NCBI GenBank assembly: GCA_963731205.1
Contig: CAVSUJ010000001.1
Span: 496,001 to 560,000, forward strand
DNA length: 64,000 bases
Source: DATAZK01 sp963731205
Lineage (GTDB): Bacteria > Actinomycetota > Actinomycetes > Frankiales > Frankiaceae
Direction: 5' to 3'
Shown: positions 50,690 through 58,877 of the stretch, piece after piece
Layout of the letters: every line of letters starts with the position of its first letter
How positions within the stretch are numbered: the first letter of the stretch is position 1
The notes under the pieces: generated by a model
Database searches by the model: none
The model's input: the letters and a program-made list of their open reading frames with translations, nothing else
Told to the model about the DNA's origin: nothing
Position numbers and translations under genes: made by a program

Positions 50690-51268
50690 CTAGTCGCCGC
50701 TCCAGCAGCGCAGGATGGCCGAGGTGACGAGATAGATGAGGTCTCGCCGCGCCCGGTGGGACGGGCCGACGGTCTTGGGCAACTGGGTGGCATCGACGCG
50801 CAGCAGTTTGTTGTCCTTGACAGTAAGGATGACATCGTCAGAGGCCAGGAATGCGGGAACTTCGAAGTTTTCCAACGTCTGCAAGGGCACCTTGGCTTTT
50901 GCATCCTGGCTCTTCAGTGCATCGAACTCATGCACGGCGGCAGCGTCTGAGCCGAACTCCGTCACTTCGAGGCGCAGCGGACCATCCTGTAGCTGATACG
51001 TGCACGTGTAGACCGGCTTGACCCATTGGCTGGTTCGCTTCGGACGCCCATTGAGGCCGAGGGTCAGCGCGATGGCGTTCTGGATCTCCTCCTCCGAGCA
51101 GGTCATCCGGGCCGAGATCGACGGGCCGCTGATGCCGGACGAGGCGCTGCTGGCGGTCGGCGTCGAAGTGACGCCAGGGGTGGTGTGCGCGGCCGAATTA
51201 CCGCAGCCGACGAGGACCACACAGGATCCAGCACAGACGACTGCCACCCGAAGCCGTCGACGGATCAC
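50690..51268 (-). CDS. Lipoprotein, unknown
   Basis: 192 aa. Basic start MIRRRLRVAV, hydrophobic core and lipobox VLVGC give a lipid-anchored exported protein. A Ser/Thr-rich linker precedes a compact domain (MTCSEEEIQNAIALTLGL, YTCTYQLQDGPLRLEVTEFG, SDDVILTVKDNKLLRVDATQLP) with several Cys. The layout resembles small actinobacterial lipoproteins of the DUF3558 kind. Function unknown. Confidence 0.7.
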   Translation of the reverse strand: MIRRRLRVAVVCAGSCVVLVGCGNSAAHTTPGVTSTPTASSASSGISGPSISARMTCSEEEIQNAIALTLGLNGRPKRTSQWVKPVYTCTYQLQDGPLRLEVTEFGSDAAAVHEFDALKSQDAKAKVPLQTLENFEVPAFLASDDVILTVKDNKLLRVDATQLPKTVGPSHRARRDLIYLVTSAILRCWSGD

Positions 51269-51308
51269 GCTCAGAGGCTAACGCCCGACCCGTCGACGGG
51301 ACGGCGTC

Positions 51309-52544
51309 CTAGAGCTTTCCGACCTGGATCCCGCCCGTCGGGTTCGCCCAATCGACCTTGGCGTGGGGGTCGAGCGGGACCTCGACGGCGAGCCCGAGGC
51401 ACATCTCGTCGGACGTGCCGTCACCCCAGGTGACGTAGTGCGGGCCGATGCTGCGCAGGGCCGGCAGCTCCTGGGCGAGCCTCGGGTTGTACGTGCAGCT
51501 GACCTGCAGCTTGTCGCCCGGGGACACCTTGATCCATGGCGTGTTGTTGTGGGCCGCCTGGTTGTTGAAGTCGTAGTTGGGCACGTCCAGGACGGTTGTG
51601 GCCTTGGCGGTGCCGGGATTGAGCGTGATCTTCAGCGCGGTGCCGAGCAGGTGCATGTGCGGCGCAGCCCTGATGATGTAGCCCGCCTGCCGAACCTTCC
51701 AGGTGCACGACGTCGTGAGGCCGGTCGGTGGATTGACCGGATTCTCTCCACAGATTTGCTCGACTCCCGCGTCGAACAGCGTGATGTACGGGCCGAAACG
51801 CTTGCTCAGGTTGGCCAGCTCAGCAGTGCGATTGCAGAGCGGACCGGTGACGCCGGCCGGGCACGGGATATTGGGAATCGCGACCAACGGCTGGATCGAG
51901 GTGGGTCGAAGGTTGGCCGACGCCGGCACGGTGTCGAGCTCGACGCGCGGATGGACCGGTAGGTCGCCGGCCAGCAGGTTGTAGTGCACCTGCATGATGA
52001 CCAAACTGCCTTTGGGCAGTGGGGTTCCGGTGGTGGCCGGGAGAACGTCCTTGCCCTTCCCCGGCGCCCAGGCGCTGAGCCACGGCATCGACAGGAACTG
52101 CTTGAGCCCGGTGCCGACCACTGGGGGCTCACCGAAGCAGGTCCAGCCCTTGCCGCCATTGTTAGCGGTCTCGGCCGCCTTCGCGAGGCTGGGCGGAACC
52201 AAGAAAAGGATCGCGTGGTGCACCTCGGCGACGGACTTCCCCGTTCCGGGGAAGAACTGGCTCGACACGATGAACGAGTTCTGGCTGACATGCGGGTTGA
52301 CCAGCGTGCAGTGGTAGTCGTCGGTCCCGCCGTTGATGGATCTCGGGGTGTAGGCGTTGGGGTTCTGCATGGTGAGCGTCGTCAGCCGCGCCCCGTCCAC
52401 CGTGGCGGGCGCCTTGGGGGCCGTCTGAGCGGCCACCTTGGGGCCAGCGGCACTCGAGCCGCAGGCGCTGACCAGAATCAGCGCGCCGATGAACGCGACC
52501 ACGCGCCTGGCCCGCCGGGCAGGCACCGCTCTCGACGTCATCAA
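51309..52544 (-). CDS. PHM/DBH-like copper type II monooxygenase, lipoprotein
   Basis: 411 aa. A signal peptide with lipobox VSAC (Cys28) anchors it outside the membrane. The double domain resembles peptidylglycine alpha-hydroxylating monooxygenase. CuH ligands are His109-His110 (VAEVHHAILF) and His187 (MQVHYNL). CuM ligands are the H-x-H at 296/298 (APHMHLLG) and Met381 (TSDEMCL). All six expected ligands are present, and paired cysteines (79, 136, 228, 237, 265, 280, 350, 382) would give disulfides. It should hydroxylate a substrate using ascorbate-like electrons. The natural substrate is unknown. Confidence 0.85.
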   Translation of the reverse strand: MMTSRAVPARRARRVVAFIGALILVSACGSSAAGPKVAAQTAPKAPATVDGARLTTLTMQNPNAYTPRSINGGTDDYHCTLVNPHVSQNSFIVSSQFFPGTGKSVAEVHHAILFLVPPSLAKAAETANNGGKGWTCFGEPPVVGTGLKQFLSMPWLSAWAPGKGKDVLPATTGTPLPKGSLVIMQVHYNLLAGDLPVHPRVELDTVPASANLRPTSIQPLVAIPNIPCPAGVTGPLCNRTAELANLSKRFGPYITLFDAGVEQICGENPVNPPTGLTTSCTWKVRQAGYIIRAAPHMHLLGTALKITLNPGTAKATTVLDVPNYDFNNQAAHNNTPWIKVSPGDKLQVSCTYNPRLAQELPALRSIGPHYVTWGDGTSDEMCLGLAVEVPLDPHAKVDWANPTGGIQVGKL

Positions 52545-52654
52545 AGACTCCTGCCCTCAGCCGTCAGGCCGCCTCGCCCGACCCGTCACATTAACGCGCC
52601 GGCAGCGGCCCGACCGCAGTACGAGTCAGACCACCGCTGCACACACGAAGGTGC

Positions 52655-53425
52655 TCACTCCCCGGACCCTGCCTGTCCCCGGGCGCTGGCCAGCAGCTGA
52701 TAGAGGCTCGAACCTGGTCCTCCGACAAGCACCCGCGCATTCGTGAGCCGGGCTTGCAGGGCGCGAAGCTCGGATGCGGCGCCGCGGGCCCCGGTGGTGG
52801 TCATGCTCAGGACGACGAGTCCCGCACCGACCTTCTCGGCCAACTCAGCCGAGTCGTTCCACGGCACGTTCGCGGCGAGGTGATGAACCACCCAGTGGTC
52901 TTCACGCAGGGCCGCCGTCGCCATCAGGGCGGGCAGGTTGTGCTGCTCGCCGGGAGGTGTGGTGACGAGGGCGATGCCACGTGGCCGTCCTGGCCGGGGC
53001 TGTGCAAGAGGCGCAAGAAGCCGTTCACAAATCGCGCTCGCGCGGTGCTCTTCCGCGACGGACATCCGACCAGCCGCCCAGGCGTCGCCGATCTGCATCA
53101 GCGCCGGCGCCAGTAGCAGCGCGCAGATATCGACGACCGGGATCTGCCCGCTCGACAGCCGGTCGATCTGCAATCGCGCTCGCAGTTCATTGCCGGAGGC
53201 AAGCGAGGTGAAGAGCCGCCTGGCCTGGTTACTCCAGTCGCGAACCTGAATGGCGGGTGGTGGCGGCGCACCAGTAGAGCGATCCGCCTCGAACCGGCGT
53301 AGGTCAGCTTCGGTGACCTGGTAACCGCGCCCGACCTTGGTTGCCGGCAGGTCACCCGTCCTGACCCAGTGGTAGGCGGTCTGGTAGTGCACGCCGAGCC
53401 GCTGCGCGGCGTCTTGCAGCTTCAA
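52655..53425 (-). CDS. CarH/LitR-like regulator: helix-turn-helix plus B12-binding domain
   Basis: 256 aa. The N-terminal helix-turn-helix (MKLQDAAQRLGVHYQTAYHWVRTGDLPATKVGRGYQVTEADLRRF) resembles excisionase/MerR heads. A four-helix B12 cap carries Trp116-x9-Glu126-His127 (IGDAWAAGRMSVAEEHRAS), the W-x9-EH signature of CarH/LitR photoreceptors that bind adenosylcobalamin. The Rossmann part has PPGEQHNLPAL, where His162 could be the lower axial ligand, though the usual Gly three residues later is Pro. It would repress in the dark and release DNA in light. It is divergent from an ECF sigma gene, as litR and litS are in Streptomyces. Confidence 0.85.
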   Translation of the reverse strand: MKLQDAAQRLGVHYQTAYHWVRTGDLPATKVGRGYQVTEADLRRFEADRSTGAPPPPAIQVRDWSNQARRLFTSLASGNELRARLQIDRLSSGQIPVVDICALLLAPALMQIGDAWAAGRMSVAEEHRASAICERLLAPLAQPRPGRPRGIALVTTPPGEQHNLPALMATAALREDHWVVHHLAANVPWNDSAELAEKVGAGLVVLSMTTTGARGAASELRALQARLTNARVLVGGPGSSLYQLLASARGQAGSGE

Positions 53426-53458
53426 GGCGGCTCCTACGGCGAGATGACGAAGGTCACG

Positions 53459-53500
53459 CCGACATTATCCCGACATTAATGTTTGTTTAGTATTGATTAA
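53459..53500. promoter_or_regulatory. AT-rich operator-like repeats between the B12 regulator and ECF sigma genes
   Basis: CCGACATTA occurs at 53459-53467 and again at 53470-53478, an exact repeat at 11-base spacing. TTA recurs at 53465, 53476, 53487 and 53497, and the AT-rich ATTAAT is seen at both ends. Eleven-base direct repeats are the reported operator layout of CarH tetramers. This tract is the most AT-rich of the neighbourhood and sits in the divergent promoter region. Confidence 0.5.
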
Positions 53501-53564
53501 TGGGACGGTACCCGTCAACCGCCCTAACCACGCATGCTGCTGACACCCAGACGGAGCCCCAGCC

Positions 53565-54125
53565 TTGAGCACCATGACCGTCGCACCGAAGCAAAGGTCA
53601 GACGACGCGACCGCACACATCGTCGACCCCAAGACCCTGCACGACACGTACGGCAGCAGGGCGCAGGCGCTGGCCTACCGCATCACGAGGGATCACGAAA
53701 TCGCAGCTGATGCGGTACAGGAGGCCCTCCTGGCAGCCTGGCGCACCCGGGAGAGCTACGACGCCGACCGCGGCGCACTGAGCACCTGGTTTCTCACCAT
53801 CGTTCACCGGCGGGCGGTCGATCAGGTACGACGGGCGACGAGCGGTATCCGTGCGTCCGACGCCCTTCAGGACGCGCTCGCGCTGCCTGCGCAGGCGGAC
53901 GGCCCGGAGGAACGAGCCCTACACGCTGATGATGGCCGCTATCTCCGTGCCGCGGTCGACCGCTTGCCGCTGGCCCAACGTCAAGCGCTCATCCTCGCCT
54001 ACTACGGCGGTTACACCCAGTCTCAGATCGCCGGCCTGCTCAAGATTCCGCTGGGGACCGTCAAATCCCGCACTGGCGGCGCCATTCGCCGACTGCGGAT
54101 GACAGTGGAGCGCGAAGACGCGTGA
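53565..54125 (+). CDS. ECF RNA polymerase sigma factor
   Basis: 186 aa. Region 2 is AQALAYRITRDHEIAADAVQEALLAAWRTRESYDADRGALSTWFLTIVHRRAVDQVRR; region 4 is AVDRLPLAQRQALILAYYGGYTQSQIAGLLKIPLGTVKSRTGGAIRRLR. The TTG at 53565 has a GGAG site nine bases upstream; ATG 53574 is the alternative. No anti-sigma gene follows. Divergence from a CarH/LitR-like regulator suggests that light or B12 state controls it. Confidence 0.93.
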   Translation: MSTMTVAPKQRSDDATAHIVDPKTLHDTYGSRAQALAYRITRDHEIAADAVQEALLAAWRTRESYDADRGALSTWFLTIVHRRAVDQVRRATSGIRASDALQDALALPAQADGPEERALHADDGRYLRAAVDRLPLAQRQALILAYYGGYTQSQIAGLLKIPLGTVKSRTGGAIRRLRMTVEREDA

Positions 54126-54171
54126 CGACCCGCTCTGTGGGCTGCAGGCGAGCGTCCGGCGTCGCCGTGGG

Positions 54172-55008
54172 TCAGCCGCCGTTGATCGTGGCGTCTACGT
54201 CGATTCTCGGGTGCCCGGCTGTGGCGAGGTTGACGATCTTCACGGTGTGAGTCGCGGTCCCGGTGAGCAGGAGCTGGTAGGTGATCTTCGCGTTGACCTT
54301 CGTCGCCGAGTACGTGTTCAGGGTCGCCTTGTACACGCCGTCGATGTAAAGGCGAGCTGATCCGCGGGTCGGGCCCTTGGGCATGAGCAACGCCAGCCGA
54401 ACGCCACTCGCGTCGATCGGTTGGGGCGTGTGGAAGGTGACGCTCGCGTTCTTTGTGGAGGTGTAATGCGCGGTTCCGCCGAGCCAGCAGGTGCACTTGG
54501 CGACGGTCCACCCGGGCGAGTAGGTCATCGCCGCGTCCTGGTCATCGCCGGGTTGCAGCACCACGTGAACGGCGTTGCTCGCGACCTTGGCCCCATGGCA
54601 ATCGGTGACGCGGATGAGTGCGTTGTAGCCGCCGCGCAGAAAGTCGAGCCAGTACCCGTCACCGTGGCTGTAGGACCGGGAGGCGGTCGGCAACGGATCG
54701 GTCTCCGTGCTGTAGCCGAGGATCGGGTCGGTGTCGCCGCCGAGCGCGTCGTAGTCGGAGAAGGTGAGGGTCTGCCCGCAGACCCCGCCGGGCGCGTTGA
54801 CGGTCCAATGAAGCGTGAAGGCCGCGTCCCAGGCCTGCGGGTAGGAGTCTGCGCCGCCGTCAGCAGCAATCGACTCGAAGGTTGGCTGCGTCAGCGCGAC
54901 AGTGGGCTTCGAAGCCGCGGCTGACACCGTCTGCGCCCCGGCCAGCCCCGCGCCGCCGAGCGCCACCAGGCCGACGAGGGCCATGAACGATCTGACCTTC
55001 AAGCCCAT
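54172..55008 (-). CDS. Secreted beta-rich protein, unknown
   Basis: 278 aa. Signal peptide MGLKVRSFMALVGLVALGGAGLAGAQTVSA with an Ala-x-Ala-type site. The mature part is beta-rich with Ig/fibronectin-like stretches (AFTLHWTVNAPGGVCGQTLTFSDYD, GYNALIRVTDCHGAKVASNAVHVVLQPGD, GSARLYIDGVYKATLNTYSATKVNAKITYQLLLTGTATHTVKIVNLATAG). The last segment resembles carbohydrate-binding or adhesion modules. No enzyme motif seen. Convergent with the ECF sigma gene. Confidence 0.7.
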   Translation of the reverse strand: MGLKVRSFMALVGLVALGGAGLAGAQTVSAAASKPTVALTQPTFESIAADGGADSYPQAWDAAFTLHWTVNAPGGVCGQTLTFSDYDALGGDTDPILGYSTETDPLPTASRSYSHGDGYWLDFLRGGYNALIRVTDCHGAKVASNAVHVVLQPGDDQDAAMTYSPGWTVAKCTCWLGGTAHYTSTKNASVTFHTPQPIDASGVRLALLMPKGPTRGSARLYIDGVYKATLNTYSATKVNAKITYQLLLTGTATHTVKIVNLATAGHPRIDVDATINGG

Positions 55009-55128
55009 GGGGCCTCCCCCGATGTCACTGCCCCGGCTCTCACTGACGTCCGAACCCTAACCATTGCGCGGCGGAAAGCGCGGGAATTCAGCTGATTGGC
55101 CTATTCCGACCGACCCCTCGCAAGCCGA

Positions 55129-55812
55129 TTAGGGCACGACTTCGTAAAGGTCGTTGCAGAGTTTTCCTTCGAGCTGGGCGTACTGCAGCTGCTGTGCCTG
55201 GGTCCCCTGTGGCAGCGGATTGTTGGAGCTGCCGATGATGGTCAGCTGGGTGGCGTCGTCCGCGGTGGTGACGGTGCAGTAGACGCTGCCCTTGAGCGCA
55301 GAAATCGTGGGATAGCCGGCATTGGAACCCCAGACCGCTTTGTCGCCGATCCCGCTCAGGGGTGTGGTCTCTGCGCTGCCAGCGCTGACAGTCTGGCCAC
55401 CCGCACTGAACGTGCCATCCACGTCGCCCTTGTAACGACCGGCGGCGCCGGAGCCGCTCTCGAAGCCGACCGTGAGATTGTTGTCGTTGATCTTGTTGCC
55501 CGGCAGTACGAAGGTGCACCCGCCGAGGCGGGTATCCGCGACAGCCGCGCTGAGCTTCGAGGTGATCAGCGCCTGCGCGTCGGCCACGGGAAGCTTCGCG
55601 CACAGGGCGTCAGTCGGCAGACCCGGGACACTCGAACCGGCGTCGGTGCCGCCGGCGCTCTTGGCCGATGACGGGGCCGTGCTGCTGGTGGTTGCGCTCG
55701 TGCCGGCCTTCTTGCTCGACGAACCGCATGCGCCGACGCCCAATGCCAGGCTCCCCATGACCGTGCACATGACGGCGATCCGCGGAATCCGGGTAAATCC
55801 GTAGCTAAGCAT
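55129..55812 (-). CDS. Lipoprotein, DUF3558-like
   Basis: 227 aa from ATG 55812, which has a GAAAGAG site. The lipobox is LGVGAC, followed by a Ser/Thr linker and a domain starting LCAKLPVADAQALITSKLSAAVADTRLGGCTFVLPG and ending GSVYCTVTTADDATQLTIIGSSN. Four conserved-looking cysteines and the overall layout resemble DUF3558-type lipoproteins. Its role is unknown. Confidence 0.7.
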   Translation of the reverse strand: MLSYGFTRIPRIAVMCTVMGSLALGVGACGSSSKKAGTSATTSSTAPSSAKSAGGTDAGSSVPGLPTDALCAKLPVADAQALITSKLSAAVADTRLGGCTFVLPGNKINDNNLTVGFESGSGAAGRYKGDVDGTFSAGGQTVSAGSAETTPLSGIGDKAVWGSNAGYPTISALKGSVYCTVTTADDATQLTIIGSSNNPLPQGTQAQQLQYAQLEGKLCNDLYEVVP

Positions 55813-56019
55813 CTCAACTCTTTCAATCGCCTGATCTGACATCAGCACCCAATCTGTCGGGCGTAACGGCTGAGTAATGCCCATGAGGCCGGCGGCGCCC
55901 CGCTCTGGCAGTTCGGCTCCGGCTGGCGTCCGATCGCGCTGATGGGCCTGTCAGTCAAACTCCGGGGCGCGTTACGGTGCTCGGCATCGAGCGACACGCA
56001 GGCTGGTTTTGGAGGCGCA

Positions 56020-56478
56020 GTGAGTCAGGTACGCGGCGCGGGTGCATCGGCCGTGCCGGACGGCCCGCTGCACATCCCCCACGACGAGCAGCTGATGCGC
56101 TACGACGTACTCCCGGGCGGCGACACCGAAGGCACGCGCCGCGCCGTGGCGAACGGCATCGCCACCAACGGCACGATGGTGAACCGGCTCGAGATGCCGC
56201 CTGGCCAGACGAGCCCGCCGCGGCGCTTCACCGGCGATCACGTCATCTATCAGCTCGAGGGCACGGTCGAGTGGGACGTCGATGGAGTGCCCTACCGGCT
56301 GGGTCCCGGCGACATGCTGTACTTCCCGCCGGGCACGCCGTACTCCTATACCAACGTCGGCACCGAACTCGCCCGCTTCATCGACGTGGCCGGCCGCGTC
56401 GACGACTGGCCGCCGCGCATGCTGTACGCCGACGGCACCGAGATCTCATCGGGCTCGCTGAACCAGCTTTTCAACTGA
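56020..56478 (+). CDS. Cupin domain protein
   Basis: 152 aa from GTG 56020 with a GGAGG site. A single cupin barrel: VNRLEMPPGQTSPPRRFTGDHVIYQLEGTVEWDVDGVPYRLGPGDMLYFPPGTPYSYTNVGTELARFIDVAG. The usual metal-binding H-x-H is replaced by R-F and the Glu is in QLEG, so metal binding is doubtful and it may be a sugar- or ligand-binding cupin. It is convergent with a VOC gene. Confidence 0.82.
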   Translation: MSQVRGAGASAVPDGPLHIPHDEQLMRYDVLPGGDTEGTRRAVANGIATNGTMVNRLEMPPGQTSPPRRFTGDHVIYQLEGTVEWDVDGVPYRLGPGDMLYFPPGTPYSYTNVGTELARFIDVAGRVDDWPPRMLYADGTEISSGSLNQLFN

Positions 56479-56498
56479 GCCGGGCGGACCCGCTCGCG

Positions 56499-56903
56499 TC
56501 AGTCGTGGAACTGCGGGGTGTAGCAGACCGCGATCACCAGCCCTTCGGGGCTCAGCAGCCGCGCGGTGGTCTGGCCCCACGGCTCTTTGCGCGCCGAATG
56601 CAGGAGCTGGTGCCCCTTCGCCGCCAGCTCATCGCCGGCAGCCGCGACATCGGCGACCTCGAACTCGATGCTCGCCTGAGGCACGGGGATGTCTGCCGGC
56701 CATTCATCGGTGCCGAAGCAGGCATTCGCAGCCTCGGAGAGCGGCCAAAGGCCGAAGTGTTTCGCGCCCTCCAGGCTGTGGGTGAAGCGGTAATCACCCG
56801 CCTCGTTCTCGAACGACACGTCCAATCCGTCTGCGTAGAACGCGCGAGAGGCCTCCACGTCTCGGACGATGGGTGCCAGGCTTGATACGAACAGGATTTC
56901 CAT
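56499..56903 (-). CDS. VOC/glyoxalase family protein
   Basis: 134 aa. The two beta-alpha-beta-beta-beta units begin LFVSSLAPIVRDVEASRAFYADGLDVSF and IPVPQASIEFEVADVAAAGDELAAKGHQLLHSARKEPWGQTTARLLSPEGLVIAVCYTP. This is the fold of glyoxalase I and bleomycin-resistance proteins. It may bind a small molecule or metal; the substrate is unknown. Confidence 0.88.
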   Translation of the reverse strand: MEILFVSSLAPIVRDVEASRAFYADGLDVSFENEAGDYRFTHSLEGAKHFGLWPLSEAANACFGTDEWPADIPVPQASIEFEVADVAAAGDELAAKGHQLLHSARKEPWGQTTARLLSPEGLVIAVCYTPQFHD

Positions 56904-56997
56904 CGGGATCCACCTCCACAGCGATCGCTTTCAGCGCGTCCGTCCGTGGTATCGCTGGGGTCCGACAATTTTCGGGCGACCGTCGGCTCGGGAGCCC

Positions 56998-57453
56998 TCA
57001 GCTGGTGCAAGCGGTGCTGATGATCCCGCCGCCACTGCTGCTGTAGTACCAGGCTGCTGACGCCTTGGGGTTGCTCGCCATGAGGCAGAAAGACGTGGGG
57101 CTCGCGCCGATCCAGGTGATCGTGTCCCCCGGGGTGAGGCTCACCCCCGTGCTGTCGCCGACCACCTGGCCGGTGCCGCTGATGGTCGCGTTGGCGGCGG
57201 CGTTCGTCCCGGCGGTCTTCCAGGTCGTCAGGGTGAAGTTCCCGTTGTTGACGTTCTGGGACACGACCTCGCTGGCGACGGTGCGCAGGTCGGTCTTCAA
57301 CCCCGCGTCATAACTCTTCTTCTGATCGCCGGTGAAGACAGGGATGGCAATTGCAGCGAGGATTCCGAGGATGACGATGACAATGAGCAGTTCGACCAGC
57401 GAATAGCCGCGATCCTCATGGTTGGCGCTCTTTGAGCGCAATCGAGCCAGCAT
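56998..57453 (-). CDS. Type IV pilin-like protein (class III signal)
   Basis: 151 aa from ATG 57453. A short charged leader (MLARLRSKSANHEDRG) precedes YSLVELLIVIVILGILAAIAIPVF: Gly at -1, Glu at +5 and a 20-residue hydrophobic helix, the prepilin-peptidase signal of type IVa pilins. The globular part has VASEVVSQNVNNGNFTLTTW and a C-terminal cysteine pair (FCLMASN...TACTS) for a D-loop. A longer start at 57498 is possible. No pilus assembly genes are nearby. Confidence 0.85.
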   Translation of the reverse strand: MLARLRSKSANHEDRGYSLVELLIVIVILGILAAIAIPVFTGDQKKSYDAGLKTDLRTVASEVVSQNVNNGNFTLTTWKTAGTNAAANATISGTGQVVGDSTGVSLTPGDTITWIGASPTSFCLMASNPKASAAWYYSSSGGGIISTACTS

Positions 57454-57548
57454 GGCAGTCAATACCCCCCGGAAACGCCAATTCGTCTCCTCAAACATCG
57501 ACAGCACATCGTTTGGCCTGAGGAAATAACTTAGGCCGGGTGTGGGCG

Positions 57549-58313
57549 TTATTCGGGGATGATCTTTTCGAAGATCACATTGCCGCCCAGACGCCGGGCT
57601 CGGTCGACCCTCGATGGTGAGTCCACCGTCCAGAACAGGACGGGGCATCCCAGCAGCCGACGCCAAATGGAGAGCGCCGGACTCGGCGCGGAATCGATGT
57701 CGTACGCGATCGCATCAGGCCGGACGAAAACATTCGTCACCATGGAGCGCACCAGCAATTTGGCGACAAGCGGAAGGCGTTCCCGTCGCAGCGCTCCCGA
57801 CAGCTGAACCCGGGCGCTGGACCGGGAATGGCGCTTGACCCACAGAAGCATCCGGGGATCGAACGACATCATCGCGTACGTCACCCCGTGACGGTTCAGC
57901 GTCTCGAGAACACCCGGACAGACGGCCGCCGGCCGCGGCCCGGACTTCAGCTCGACCAGGACGGGGGTGCGGGCGCCGATCAGCTCTGCCACCTCCTCCA
58001 TCGTCGGGATGCTCTCGCCGGTGCCGCCGAGCCGCAGCTCCTTGAGCTCGGCGAGGGTCGAGGACGCGACGTCGCGAGTGACGCCGGTCAGCCGCGTGGT
58101 GTCGGAGTCGTGGATCACGACCGGAACGCCGTCGCCCGTCAGCAGCACGTCGAGCTCGATCGCGTACCCCATGGCGCAGGCGTGCTCGAACGCAGCGAGG
58201 CTGTTCTCCGGACGCTCGCGGTCGTGCAAACCGCGGTGGGCGGCAGGACGTTTCGCCAGCCAGCCGATCCCCTCCGCCCGGGCAGAGGGGATTCGGCGCG
58301 AGAGCGGGGGCAC
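57549..58313 (-). CDS. Glycerophosphodiester phosphodiesterase
   Basis: 254 aa. AHRGLHDRERPENSLAAFEHACAMGYAIELDVLLTGDGVPVVIHDSDTTRLTG contains the catalytic H-R-G, E-N, E-x-D and H-D of the GDPD barrel. It cleaves glycerophosphodiesters to glycerol-3-phosphate and an alcohol. There is no signal peptide, so it is cytoplasmic. The GTG start is five bases after a TAGTGT -10-like box. The end is close behind the promoter of the pilin gene. Confidence 0.93.
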   Translation of the reverse strand: MPPLSRRIPSARAEGIGWLAKRPAAHRGLHDRERPENSLAAFEHACAMGYAIELDVLLTGDGVPVVIHDSDTTRLTGVTRDVASSTLAELKELRLGGTGESIPTMEEVAELIGARTPVLVELKSGPRPAAVCPGVLETLNRHGVTYAMMSFDPRMLLWVKRHSRSSARVQLSGALRRERLPLVAKLLVRSMVTNVFVRPDAIAYDIDSAPSPALSIWRRLLGCPVLFWTVDSPSRVDRARRLGGNVIFEKIIPE

Positions 58314-58332
58314 CCGTCACACTATTGCGGTT

Positions 58333-58776
58333 CTAGTACGCGCCGGGGCGGCCGTGGCCGGTGGTGACGAGGTTCGGAAGGCTGTCGGTGATGTAGCCGG
58401 TCCACCCGCGTGAGCAACACTCGAAGCATTCCAGGTCGGAGTGCAGGCCGACGTGGGTGAAGCGCAGCAGGGTGCCGGCACCAGCTTCGCTCAGCTCGAA
58501 TTTCACGTCGGTGCCCGTCCACTCGCTGGTGTCCTTCACCCAGCTCATCGTGCTGTCGGTGACGTGCCACACGATGCGTTCCGCCGGCGCCATTTCGGTC
58601 ACCTGGAACATCCAGGTGTGATGGTCTCCCCCGTCGAAGACGAACTTCGCACCCACCACGTCTGCCTGTCCTTGGACCGCGTCGGACCACCAGCTGCGCG
58701 GCTCCTTGATCGCGTCGAACACCTCGCGCGGCGGGCGGTCGATCTCGATCGTTGTGGCGAAATCCTCTGCGCTCAT
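58333..58776 (-). CDS. SRPBCC/AHSA1 domain protein
   Basis: 147 aa from ATG 58776 with a GGAG site. FATTIEIDRPPREVFDAIKEPRSWWSDAVQGQ is the standard start of the Aha1-like START fold, and TWMFQVTEMAPAERIVWHVTDS and TLLRFTHVGL complete it. Such proteins bind hydrophobic ligands; the ligand is unknown. It ends with a Cys pair segment LECFECCSRGW. Divergent from the XRE-cupin regulator. Confidence 0.88.
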   Translation of the reverse strand: MSAEDFATTIEIDRPPREVFDAIKEPRSWWSDAVQGQADVVGAKFVFDGGDHHTWMFQVTEMAPAERIVWHVTDSTMSWVKDTSEWTGTDVKFELSEAGAGTLLRFTHVGLHSDLECFECCSRGWTGYITDSLPNLVTTGHGRPGAY

Positions 58777-58877
58777 CACGTTCTCCGTCCAGATCAGGCG
58801 TCGTCGCTTGCGGTGAAAACCGTGCCCCGTCGGCAGTGACGGACCCAGCGAATTTGCGGAAAGTGCAAACTGCTCCC

